Assembly (NCBI GenBank): GCA_036307445.1 | Contig: JAXJXP010000026.1 | Coordinates: forward strand, 1-12,580 | Direction of reading: 5' to 3' | Origin: HGM11525 sp036307445 | Lineage (GTDB): Bacteria; Bacillota; Clostridia; UBA1381 | Length of the DNA: 12,580 bases | In this document: positions 1 to 6,656 of the stretch, one piece after another | Position numbering within the stretch: position 1 is the stretch's first letter | Layout: each line of letters begins with the position of its first letter | Notes under the pieces: model-generated | The model's database searches: none | Seen by the model: only the letters and a program-made list of their open reading frames with translations | Told to the model about the DNA's origin: nothing | Translations under genes and position numbers: made by a program

Positions 1-347
1 AAAAGTACGTAGTAATCTGCTGCGCCCTCTTCTTCGTTAATGTCAGCGAGTTCACCATCTGTAAGCTTTACGCCAAGACCTGCAGTGATAGCTGCCTGAG
101 CTGTAGCAGCATCTTCCCACTGGTCGATGTAAAGGATGTCTGCTTCCTCAAGATTTGTGAGCGCGCCCTCTACCCAAGCGTCATGAGGAACAACCAAAAC
201 GGTTGTTTGACCTGCTGCTTCGTAAACGTCACCCTCTGAAAGAACCATCTTTCCTTCGTTAAGCTCTGCTGCAAAAGCAGATGTAGCCAATGTAGCAGCG
301 ATTGCAGTAGCAATAGCACCTGCCATCAATTTCTTTAAAGCTCTCAT
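1..347 (-). CDS. Exported protein of unknown function, 5' part only
   Basis: The reading frame starts at ATG 347 and runs off the left edge after about 115 codons without a stop. The start is well supported: AGGAGT lies 7 bases upstream of the ATG. The first 26 residues form a classic Sec signal peptide, with a basic start (MRALKK), an alanine-rich hydrophobic core and a likely signal peptidase I site after AFA, so the product is exported or surface-bound. The mature part is acidic, with a predicted beta segment (TTVLVVPHDAW) followed by acidic and alanine-rich stretches. I do not recognise the family and the C-terminal part is missing, so no function is assigned. It lies downstream of spo0A on the same strand but is separated from it by a terminator and a repeat region, so it is probably a separate transcription unit. 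Confidence 0.8.
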   Translation of the reverse strand, partial: MRALKKLMAGAIATAIAATLATSAFAAELNEGKMVLSEGDVYEAAGQTTVLVVPHDAWVEGALTNLEEADILYIDQWEDAATAQAAITAGLGVKLTDGELADINEEEGAADYYVL

Positions 348-512
348 AATTATTACTCCTTTCTACAAAAATATAGATAGAAATATAGAGCTGGTTATCA
401 CAATTTTATGTAAAAACTTTCCTCTATAAGTAAAAATAAGGAAAATCAGAATTTATATCACTTTCGGTAAAAATATAACTTCCGATAATATGCCTTATAG
501 GAAGATTGCAAA

Positions 513-635
513 AATGGCAAACAGCGGACCGTCGCCGTCAACGTCAACCAAAATAAATTTTGGGACGTTTTGGCATGGGTGCTGTTACCAAATCAAAGAT
601 TTGGACGAGCACCGCAGAGGATGACGGTCCCTACA
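513..635. repeat. Intergenic repeat unit 1, large three-way-junction fold
   Basis: This unit begins with AATGGCAAACAGCGGACCGT (513-532) and ends with CGGTCCCTACA (625-635). Both ends recur in the unit at 649-688. Self-complementarity is extensive. An outer stem pairs GGACCGTC (526-533) with GACGGTCC (623-630). Inside it, one hairpin pairs ACGTC plus CCAAAAT (541-554) with ATTTTGG plus GACGT (557-568). A second pairs GGTGCT and CCAAATC (578-594) with GATTTGG and AGCACC (598-613). I see no reading frame in it. It looks like a MITE-like dispersed repeat of the kind common in gut Clostridia. It fills most of the gene-free stretch 348-732, whose left part (348-512) is plain A+T-rich leader DNA of the exported-protein gene with no feature I would defend. 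Confidence 0.7.
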
Positions 636-648
636 CAAACCTTGTGTT

Positions 649-688
649 AATGGCAAACAGCGGACCGTGGGGGACGCCGGTCCCTACA
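649..688. repeat. Intergenic repeat unit 2, short version
   Basis: This 40-base unit has exactly the same 20-base left end (649-668) and 11-base right end (678-688) as unit 1, but only nine bases lie between them, against about 92 in unit 1. GGACCG (662-667) can pair with CGGTCC (678-683), so it folds as a short hairpin. Thirteen bases separate the two units, and the spo0A terminator begins just after unit 2. Confidence 0.7.
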
Positions 689-690
689 TA

Positions 691-720
691 TAAAAAAGAA
701 CAATCACAATGGATTGTTCT
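691..720 (-). terminator. Intrinsic terminator of spo0A
   Basis: AGAACAATC (697-705) pairs perfectly with GATTGTTCT (712-720) around a six-base loop. Read on the minus strand, the stem is followed by a run of six T (plus-strand A 692-697, partly inside the stem base). It starts 12 bases after the spo0A stop codon, the expected place for a rho-independent terminator. Confidence 0.85.
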
Positions 721-732
721 CTTTTGAAATTG

Positions 733-1512
733 TTATTTTGTCTGCAGTCTTATTCTGTCGGCAACCATCGCTATAAACTCGGAATTAGTTGGTTTTCCCT
801 TTCCTGTGTCGATTGTGTAACCAAATATATTATTCATTGTTTCCGGTCTGCCTCTTGTCCACGCCACCTCGATAGAATGCCTGATTGCACGTTCTACCCT
901 TGACGAAGTAGAGCCGTACTTTTTTGCAATATCGGGATAGAGCTGTTTTGTTATGTAGTTGAGCAAATCCATATTATTAACAACCATCATAATCGCAGTA
1001 CGTATATACTGATAACCCTTAATATGTGCAGGCAACCCAAGCTCGTGCATAAACTCAGTAACAATTGTTTCTAAATCTGTCTCCTTTTCCGACTTTGCTG
1101 CCTGTTGCGGAGCAGCTACAGCAGGGGTATTATCGCCCGGCACCAAAGACCTGATTGTATCTGCTATCGCCTCGCAGGTCTGCGGTTTCAAAAGAAAATA
1201 TTCTGCACCTGCCTGATAACAGCTCTCCATCACCTTCTCATTGCCTGTAACAGAATGTGCAATAACTGTGGGGCGTTTGGTCATTTTCGTGTTGGCGAGC
1301 TTTTTTAGCAAGCTTATGCCGTCTCGTTTGGGCATAATAATATCCAAAATAACAATATCAGGACGCGTGGCACAAATCATACCGTAAGCCTCGTCGCCGT
1401 CGTTGGCAACGCCTGCTAAACACATATCCTGACTTGCTTTTATGTAGTCTGACATTTCATCACAAAATTCCCTGTTGTCATCCGCTATCAGCACTGATAC
1501 CTTCAAATTCAT
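733..1512 (-). CDS. spo0A: Spo0A, sporulation master response regulator
   Basis: 259 residues. Spo0A is the cytoplasmic response regulator that, once phosphorylated, activates and represses the genes that commit the cell to sporulation. Residues 4-125 are a receiver domain: acidic pair D11-D12, phospho-acceptor D57 in the ILDIIMPKRDG context, switch residue S87 and K109 in FLLKP. A linker rich in Ala, Gln and Glu (about 126-147) leads to the Spo0A-specific effector domain, with the diagnostic AHIKGYQYIR segment, the recognition-helix region around SRVERAIRHSIEVAW, and the C-terminal FGYTI...KPTNSEFIAMVADRIRL. Length matches the family. I chose ATG 1512 because AAAGGAAGAG lies just upstream; a TTG seven codons earlier would place that Shine-Dalgarno site inside the gene. 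The usual neighbour spoIVB is displaced about 5 kb upstream. The gene has its own terminator. Confidence 0.97.
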   Translation of the reverse strand: MNLKVSVLIADDNREFCDEMSDYIKASQDMCLAGVANDGDEAYGMICATRPDIVILDIIMPKRDGISLLKKLANTKMTKRPTVIAHSVTGNEKVMESCYQAGAEYFLLKPQTCEAIADTIRSLVPGDNTPAVAAPQQAAKSEKETDLETIVTEFMHELGLPAHIKGYQYIRTAIMMVVNNMDLLNYITKQLYPDIAKKYGSTSSRVERAIRHSIEVAWTRGRPETMNNIFGYTIDTGKGKPTNSEFIAMVADRIRLQTK

Positions 1513-1666
1513 TCTTTTTTCTCTTCCTTTCAACTTTGTTTTTTGTCTTTATACAAAGATTAACATATATTAACATATTAGTACAATAGGTTTTTAAAAT
1601 TGTAAAATACAAGTTTTGTTGCTTTCTGGTAATATTTGTAAAACAACTGTAAAGAAACTCGTTTAT

Positions 1667-1682
1667 TGTCGCAGAAGTCGAA
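1667..1682. promoter_or_regulatory. Possible tandem 0A boxes upstream of spo0A
   Basis: TGTCGCA (1667-1673) and AGTCGAA (1676-1682) each match the Spo0A-box consensus TGTCGAA at 6 of 7 positions, in the same orientation, with 9 bases between their starts. They lie about 155-170 bases upstream of the spo0A start and just downstream of the malic enzyme terminator. Autoregulation of spo0A through such boxes is established in Bacillus; here the call rests only on a short motif in A+T-rich DNA. I could not choose a convincing -10/-35 pair for spo0A. Confidence 0.35.
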
Positions 1683-1691
1683 ATTTGCAGC

Positions 1692-1721
1692 AAAAAGCCC
1701 GTTCACCTTAGATGAACGGGC
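1692..1721 (-). terminator. Intrinsic terminator of the malic enzyme gene
   Basis: GCCCGTTCA (1697-1705) pairs perfectly with TGAACGGGC (1713-1721) around a seven-base loop. On the minus strand the stem is followed by five T (plus-strand A 1692-1696). It starts 13 bases after the malic enzyme stop, so spo0A should not depend on read-through from upstream. Confidence 0.92.
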
Positions 1722-1734
1722 ATAGATTGTTTTA

Positions 1735-2907
1735 TTATATGCGTGCAACGTGAGTTTCTTTAGCAGTCTTAATTACCGCTTCTGCTACAACTTTTGCGAC
1801 TCTTTTATCAAGGGCGGGGGCTATGATGTTGTCCTCGCTTATTTCGTTATCGGGTATAAGGGATGCAAGCGCAAAGGAGGTTGCAACCTTCATTTCTTCG
1901 TTAATACAGCTTGCCCTGCAGTCCAATGCACCACGGAAAATCCCGGGGAAAGCAAGCACGTTATTTATCTGATTGGGGAAGTCGGAACGGCCAGTGCCGA
2001 CTATTCGTGCACCTGCCGCTTTGGCAACGTCTGGCATAATCTCGGGTGTAGGGTTTGCCATAGGGAATAAAATTGCGTCAGATGCCATTGATTTCACCAT
2101 TTCCGGTGTTACTAAATTCGGTGCAGAAACGCCTATAAAAACGTCTGCATCCACTAATGCATCAGCAAGAGTGCCGTGTTTTTTCTCTAAGTTGGTAACC
2201 TTTGCGATTTCCTCTTGCGCAGGGTTGTTATTTTCGTCGCCCTCGCAGATAATACCAAATCGGTCGCAGAAGATAAGGTTTTTAATTCCAATATTCATAA
2301 GATGCCTGCCGATTGCAATGCCTGCTGAGCCTGCGCCGTTTATTACAACCTTAACTTTGCTTATTTCCTTTTTTACAAGCTTTAGCGCGTTTATTAATGC
2401 TGCAGCAACAACGATTGCTGTACCGTGCTGGTCGTCGTGGAAAACAGGGATATCGCAGATTTCTTTTAGCTTCTTTTCAATCTCAAAGCATCTTGGTGCG
2501 GAAATATCCTCTAAGTTTATACCGCCAAAGCAGCCCGAAAGCAGATAGATTGTACGGACAATCTCGTCTATGTCCTTTGATTTAATGCAAAGAGGAAATG
2601 CGTCTACGTCAGCAAACGTCTTAAAAAGAGCACACTTGCCCTCCATAACAGGCATTCCTGCCTCGGGACCTATATCGCCAAGCCCGAGAACTGCCGTTCC
2701 GTCGGTTACAACTGCTACAAGATTTGAACGGCGTGTAAGCTCATAGGACTTGTTGACGTCCTTATTTATTTCAAGACAAGGCTCGGCAACTCCGGGTGTA
2801 TATGCCAGTGATAAATCTTCCCTCGATTCGATTGTAGCACGTGATATTACCTCGATTTTACCTTTCCAGTCATAATGCTTTTTTAGTGATTGCTGTCTTA
2901 TATCCAT
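1735..2907 (-). CDS. NAD-type malic enzyme (oxaloacetate-decarboxylating)
   Basis: 390 residues, typical of the short bacterial malic enzymes. It converts L-malate to pyruvate and CO2 with reduction of NAD(P) in the cytoplasm. Visible features in order: SLAYTPGVAEPC with the likely catalytic Tyr36; VVTDGTAVLGLGDIGPEAG (67-84); Lys91 in MEGKCALFK, the general-base position; metal ligands in NLEDISAPRCFEIE (E133-D134) and FHDDQHGTA (D158-D159); the Rossmann loop GAGSAG (191-196); Asp215 at the end of the second strand, which favours NAD over NADP; and MANPTPEI. ATG 2907 is preceded by AGGAGG at good spacing, so 23 codons of open frame further upstream are not used; they overlap the promoter and leader hairpin. 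It has its own promoter and terminator, and so is monocistronic between spo0A and the radical enzyme genes. Its metabolic link to either is not shown by the sequence. Confidence 0.95.
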   Translation of the reverse strand: MDIRQQSLKKHYDWKGKIEVISRATIESREDLSLAYTPGVAEPCLEINKDVNKSYELTRRSNLVAVVTDGTAVLGLGDIGPEAGMPVMEGKCALFKTFADVDAFPLCIKSKDIDEIVRTIYLLSGCFGGINLEDISAPRCFEIEKKLKEICDIPVFHDDQHGTAIVVAAALINALKLVKKEISKVKVVINGAGSAGIAIGRHLMNIGIKNLIFCDRFGIICEGDENNNPAQEEIAKVTNLEKKHGTLADALVDADVFIGVSAPNLVTPEMVKSMASDAILFPMANPTPEIMPDVAKAAGARIVGTGRSDFPNQINNVLAFPGIFRGALDCRASCINEEMKVATSFALASLIPDNEISEDNIIAPALDKRVAKVVAEAVIKTAKETHVARI

Positions 2908-2936
2908 TCCTGAAAACCTCCTACCTAAACAAAACA

Positions 2937-2962
2937 GAGAAGATGCTCCAAAACATCTTCTC
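2937..2962 (-). promoter_or_regulatory. Leader hairpin at the 5' end of the malic enzyme mRNA
   Basis: GAGAAGATG (2937-2945) and CATCTTCTC (2954-2962) are perfect complements around an eight-base loop. Given the promoter at 2967-2996, transcription should begin near 2960, so the message would start almost at the first base of this stem. It could be an mRNA-stabilising 5' hairpin or, as DNA, an operator overlapping the start site. No clear T-run follows, so a terminator is less likely. Confidence 0.55.
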
Positions 2963-2966
2963 CTAA

Positions 2967-2996
2967 ATTTTAACATATAAACCCTGTTTGTGTCAA
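2967..2996 (-). promoter_or_regulatory. Sigma-A-type promoter of the malic enzyme gene
   Basis: On the minus strand a consensus -35 TTGACA (2996-2991) is followed by an 18-base spacer and -10 TAAAAT (2972-2967). The -10 is preceded by TGT, an extended -10 element. The start site should fall near 2960, leaving a leader of about 53 bases. Confidence 0.75.
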
Positions 2997-3024
2997 GATT
3001 TGCAGGATATGTTGTCTTGCCGGT

Positions 3025-3054
3025 CTATATACAGCTTATGTACACGGTATATAG
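3025..3054. repeat. Inverted repeat between activase and malic enzyme
   Basis: CTATATAC (3025-3032) and GTATATAG (3047-3054) are perfect complements around 14 bases. It lies 40 bases past the activase stop and about 30 bases upstream of the malic enzyme -35. No T-run follows on the minus strand, so it is not a standard terminator; an operator for the malic enzyme promoter or an mRNA 3' hairpin are alternatives. A separate 12-base palindrome CCCATTAATGGG lies at 3074-3085. No good intrinsic terminator for the activase was found. Confidence 0.4.
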
Positions 3055-3093
3055 CTTGGCTCGCTTAGTGCAGCCCATTAATGGGGTAAAAGA

Positions 3094-4002
3094 TTAAACA
3101 AAATAACAGTTTATATTGCTTTTTTCTTTTAAAGATGAACAAAGTTTTTGCATTTTTTCATCTGTTTGCGAACCGTCTGCGAACTTTGTGTATTCATTTC
3201 CTGAAATCTTATATTTTGATTCTGCAAGATTATTGTATTTTAATAATTCTATTCCTTTTATTCCTTTTCCTAATGTTTTTATAATTTCAGCAAAGGCAGC
3301 TATATCATCATCAGAATCATTCACACCGGGTATGACAGGAATACGCAAAATAATGTTTTTATGCTTATTTGAAAGCTTTGTAATATTGTCGATTATCAGC
3401 TTGTTATCCTGACCGGTGTATTTGCGGTGTTTTTCGGGATTTGGAATTTTCAAATCAGCAAAAAACAAGTCGATAAAGGGTAACACTTCTTCAACATTTT
3501 TCCACTGGACGAAGAAAGCGCTTTCAACGGCTGTGTGAATATTATTGTCTTTGCACATTTTAGCAATTTCTTTTACAAATTGGGAATGAAGCAAACATTC
3601 TCCGCCGGAAAAAGTTACCCCGCCGCCTGAGGAACTATAATAGTGGGAGTCCTTTTTTATTTCTTCAAAAAGCTCCGAAACTGTTTTTTCTTCGCCGCAC
3701 AGGCTGAGTGCAAGCGACGGACAGAATTTTGCGCATTTTCCGCACGCAGTACACCCTTCACGTAAAAACAACATATCATTTCCTTGTATTTTATGATGCT
3801 CCGGACATACCTCGATACATTTTCCACAATGAATACATTTAGACGGTGCATATAAAATCTGTTTTTGTGCAGACAACGTTTCAGGATTGTGACACCATTT
3901 ACACCTGAGACCGCACCCCTTAAAATATACAACAGTTCTTACGCCGGGACCATCATGCAAAGCCCCTCGTGCAATATTGGTGATGACAGCACTTACAGAC
4001 AT
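3094..4002 (-). CDS. Glycyl radical enzyme activating enzyme (radical SAM)
   Basis: 302 residues. It uses S-adenosylmethionine and a [4Fe-4S] cluster to generate the glycyl radical on its partner enzyme in the anaerobic cytoplasm. The N-terminal DGPGVRTVVYFKGCGLRCKWCHNPE holds the radical SAM cysteines C30, C34 and C37 in the C-x3-C-x2-C spacing of this family. Two ferredoxin-type clusters follow: CIHCGKCIEVCP (C56, C59, C62, C66) and CTACGKCAKFCP (C84, C87, C90, C94). This insertion separates activases of decarboxylase, dehydratase and lyase-type radical enzymes from the shorter pyruvate formate-lyase activase. SGGGVTFSGGEC (about 124-135) is the SAM-binding GGE motif, and ILRIPVIPGVND is also typical. 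The start codon lies inside the end of the radical enzyme gene, overlapping it by 10 bases, with AAGGA upstream, so the pair is translationally coupled. Confidence 0.95.
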   Translation of the reverse strand: MSVSAVITNIARGALHDGPGVRTVVYFKGCGLRCKWCHNPETLSAQKQILYAPSKCIHCGKCIEVCPEHHKIQGNDMLFLREGCTACGKCAKFCPSLALSLCGEEKTVSELFEEIKKDSHYYSSSGGGVTFSGGECLLHSQFVKEIAKMCKDNNIHTAVESAFFVQWKNVEEVLPFIDLFFADLKIPNPEKHRKYTGQDNKLIIDNITKLSNKHKNIILRIPVIPGVNDSDDDIAAFAEIIKTLGKGIKGIELLKYNNLAESKYKISGNEYTKFADGSQTDEKMQKLCSSLKEKSNINCYFV

Positions 4003-6605
4003 GAGTGTTTGGTCCTTCCTATAATGTGATTTTGAAGCTCCGGCGAAAGCAGGTTGAATTTTTGGCTGAAGCCGGAAACTCTTACTGCTAGATTATTATA
4101 CTTTTCAGGGTGTTTTTGTGCGTCAATCATAGTATCTGCGTCAATGGTGTTGAACTGTACATTTTCCAGACCTTTTTCACTGCTTGCAATCAGAATATCT
4201 GCAAGAATCGGGATGTTTCTGTCGGTAAACAGTTTAGGGTCTATCTCAATAATTGCTGAAGTTGTGCCTGGAGTTCGTTTTGTGGGGAACTTGGCAATTG
4301 AATTAAACACAGATGTTAATCCATTAAAGTCACGTCCCTGCATAGGAGAAACGCTGTATGCTATAATTTCACCTTTGCGTCTTCCGTCAGGAGATGCAGC
4401 ACTTTGAGAACCGTGGTCTACCATCCAACGGAAAGTAAATGGCTGCGCATGAAATGAAAGTCCATATTTTTCGGAGAATTCTTCCAAATAATCGCAAGCA
4501 GTATTTACAATATCAACCGCAATTGAGTCTACACTATCAATATCATTTCCAAATTTTGCAGCCTTGTTTATAAATTCAAGACGTACACTTTCATCGGGGT
4601 AGTTGTTAATTAATATATCTTTTAATTCGCTAAGTGTATATTTTTGCTGGAGGTAGACAAATTCACGAATAACCTCAAGTGAGTCGGCGAGGTTTGGTAT
4701 TCCGCCAAGCATAATCTGGTAAAAATCATACTTCGCACCGGCATCGTTAAAATCTTTTCCTGTTTCTATGCAGCCGTCTGTCAGTAATGACTTGTAAGGC
4801 TTAGGACTGTTAAAAACGGAACAATCCCTGTGCTTTTTTACAGAGGAACAGGTCAAATCAAGTATATGATAAATCTGTTTTTTTACAGCCTCATAAAATT
4901 TGCTGTAGGTGTCAAACGAAGAAAGCTCACCGGTTTTTGTGCCTGTGTTAAAATCAGGATACATCATACTATTGCCGTTACATAGTACATACTCAACTGC
5001 TTTTAACAAGTTGGTTTCACCTGTAACAGCGTGGGGATTGGATTTTCCGGGTATAACTGTTTCAACACATCCGATTTGTGTGTAGTCGTATGCATCTTCT
5101 AAAGAGATTCCCTTGCTTGTAAGAGCAGGAATCATTACATCATCATTAAAGAAGAACGGAACGCCTTTTTGGACATGACCAACTACTTCGAGAGCACGTT
5201 TTATAAATTCCTTTTCCGTGTTTTTTGAATAACGAACTGACATGCAGCGTATAAAATCAAGCTGTTCGGTGGCATCGAGCATCATATAAGAAAGCTCGTT
5301 AACCTGACTGCTTCCGTCGGGAGCAGATCCGCCCACACACGACTGCTGAACATCGTAATTTAAGTATAGTTTAATCCACAAGCAGCATATCAGTTCAAAT
5401 GCATCTTCCTTTGTTAATATGCCTTTTTCAATATCTGCCTTATAATATGGATAAAGTATCTGATCAAGTCTGCCGAGAGAATTTGCATTGATATGGTCTT
5501 CCCATGTGTTGATGATATGTGCAAACCATAGTGCTTGCAGTGCTTCTCTAAAATTGGATGCCGGCTTTTCGGGAACGTTGTTGCATATGTCGATGATGTA
5601 ATCCAAATCTTCTTTAAGATAAAGTTCGTTTCCGGAATCTTTGATTTTTTGTGCGGCCTGAGCATATTTTTTTCCCATTTCACAAGCAGCAACACAAATG
5701 TTTTTTACTGATGTATAAAGCTCGTTGGAGCCATTCTTCTTTTCGTATTCCAAAACCTCGGAAAGAATTCCGGAAAAACCGAGCTTTAATACTTTCTCGT
5801 AGTTAATTACGGTGTGATTGGAATCTATACATCTGCCTATTGCCGCCCATTCTGAGTTTGAATCCTGCTCTTCTTTTGTTAGAACGGGAGAAACTATTTT
5901 AAATAATTCGGGATTTTCCTCAACATATTTAAAATATGTATCAATATCCTTATTATCAATGCCGTTTAACTGTGCTAATCTGCGATTTTCTTCCGTGTCA
6001 TCCGGTGCAAAATATTCATCATATTTCGAATCGGGAAAGTTAAAACCAACGATCAATTCTCCAGGAATAATCACAGGCTTAAAATTGTTTAAAACATTAA
6101 CAATTCCGGACGATATAATCTCGGTGGCTGAAAGATTCTTTTTGGCAGCATCAACCATACCTAAATAAGAATACACTTTGTGCTGCATACAATAATAATC
6201 TTCATAGTCGTTTGCGCCAATAACCAAGCGACGTAATGCCTCACATCTGTCAGTTAGAGAATACATAGTAAATCGTTTCCTTTCATAATAAAATTGAGTT
6301 TCTTTGGCTTGCTTTTTATATTCTCTGGGCAAACAACCGAATTCTGCTAAGAAGGCTTTGTTAAAACCGCCTAAGGTTTCATATCCATAGGCAATTGCAA
6401 CATCGGTTATTTTTTCGCCCGAGATTATATCAATGGCAGCCAATTGGAGACGGTAATGTCGAACATATTTTACAAAGGATTTTCCGGTATATTTATGAAA
6501 TTTCGAGCAAAAATGCCATTTAGAATACCCAAACAGATTTGCCACGTCTGATAGGTCTAAATGCTTCTCGATATTATTATGAATATACTTTAAAACTTCA
6601 TACAC
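3993..6605 (-). CDS. AraC-type DNA-binding domain fused to a glycyl radical enzyme
   Basis: 870 residues from GTG 6605. Residues 1-100 are an AraC-family DNA-binding domain: first helix-turn-helix at about 17-36 (DLSDVANLFGYSKWHF), second at about 66-85 (ITDVAIAYGYETLGGFNKAF), then CLPREYKK. Residues from about 114 form a pyruvate formate-lyase/dehydratase-type radical enzyme: GELIVGFN near 182, active-site QIGCVE with thiyl Cys513 and Glu515, ASPDGRRKGE near 737, glycyl-radical motif RVSGFS with Gly845, and the closing HIIGRTKH. A single active-site Cys followed by V-E points to the dehydratase or C-N/C-S lyase classes (the CutC, HypD and glycerol dehydratase type), not pyruvate formate-lyase, which has Cys-Cys. 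The substrate is unknown. GTG was chosen because AAAGGAG sits 8 bases upstream; ATG 6629 has no ribosome site and overlaps a -10 box. The sequence looks A+T-richer than pcrA. Confidence 0.9.
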   Translation of the reverse strand: MYEVLKYIHNNIEKHLDLSDVANLFGYSKWHFCSKFHKYTGKSFVKYVRHYRLQLAAIDIISGEKITDVAIAYGYETLGGFNKAFLAEFGCLPREYKKQAKETQFYYERKRFTMYSLTDRCEALRRLVIGANDYEDYYCMQHKVYSYLGMVDAAKKNLSATEIISSGIVNVLNNFKPVIIPGELIVGFNFPDSKYDEYFAPDDTEENRRLAQLNGIDNKDIDTYFKYVEENPELFKIVSPVLTKEEQDSNSEWAAIGRCIDSNHTVINYEKVLKLGFSGILSEVLEYEKKNGSNELYTSVKNICVAACEMGKKYAQAAQKIKDSGNELYLKEDLDYIIDICNNVPEKPASNFREALQALWFAHIINTWEDHINANSLGRLDQILYPYYKADIEKGILTKEDAFELICCLWIKLYLNYDVQQSCVGGSAPDGSSQVNELSYMMLDATEQLDFIRCMSVRYSKNTEKEFIKRALEVVGHVQKGVPFFFNDDVMIPALTSKGISLEDAYDYTQIGCVETVIPGKSNPHAVTGETNLLKAVEYVLCNGNSMMYPDFNTGTKTGELSSFDTYSKFYEAVKKQIYHILDLTCSSVKKHRDCSVFNSPKPYKSLLTDGCIETGKDFNDAGAKYDFYQIMLGGIPNLADSLEVIREFVYLQQKYTLSELKDILINNYPDESVRLEFINKAAKFGNDIDSVDSIAVDIVNTACDYLEEFSEKYGLSFHAQPFTFRWMVDHGSQSAASPDGRRKGEIIAYSVSPMQGRDFNGLTSVFNSIAKFPTKRTPGTTSAIIEIDPKLFTDRNIPILADILIASSEKGLENVQFNTIDADTMIDAQKHPEKYNNLAVRVSGFSQKFNLLSPELQNHIIGRTKHSCL
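6279..6284 (-). promoter_or_regulatory. Internal Shine-Dalgarno site at the domain boundary of the fusion
   Basis: Read on the minus strand, GAAAGG (with AAACG following) lies 12 bases before an in-frame ATG at 6266 that begins MYSLTDRCEALRR, exactly where the AraC domain ends and the radical enzyme begins. Initiation there would give a free enzyme of 757 residues, a plausible size for the family. The spacing is slightly long, so its use is uncertain. Confidence 0.45.
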
Positions 6606-6613
6606 AACATCAT

Positions 6614-6620
6614 CTCCTTT
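6614..6620 (-). promoter_or_regulatory. Shine-Dalgarno site that fixes the GTG start of the fusion gene
   Basis: AAAGGAG on the minus strand (plus-strand CTCCTTT) ends 8 bases before GTG 6605. The ATG 24 bases further upstream in the same frame has no such site, which argues for the GTG start. Confidence 0.7.
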
Positions 6621-6627
6621 CGTTTTC

Positions 6628-6656
6628 ATTATAGCAAAGTCAAAACGATATTACTA
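6628..6656 (-). promoter_or_regulatory. Probable promoter of the radical enzyme-activase operon
   Basis: A perfect -10 TATAAT (6633-6628) overlaps the upstream ATG. At 17-base spacing the -35 is only TAGTAA (6656-6651), a poor match, as expected of an activator-dependent promoter. Two similar boxes, TTTTGGAG (6664-6657) and TTTTGACT (6645-6638), start 19 bases apart on either side of the -35 and could be AraC-type half sites. Transcription would start near 6621, leaving a leader of roughly 15 bases. Confidence 0.5.

Noticed and set aside
1513..1533. Seven-codon N-terminal extension of Spo0A from a TTG
   Set aside because: The extension contains the AAAGGAAGAG ribosome site, and ATG 1512 matches the usual Spo0A start.
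1560..1580. Tandem TAACATAT repeats upstream of spo0A
   Set aside because: Two short A+T-rich copies are expected by chance in this leader and match no known site.
1973..2548. 191-codon plus-strand frame inside the malic enzyme gene
   Set aside because: The opposite strand encodes all the malic enzyme motifs; this is an antisense shadow.
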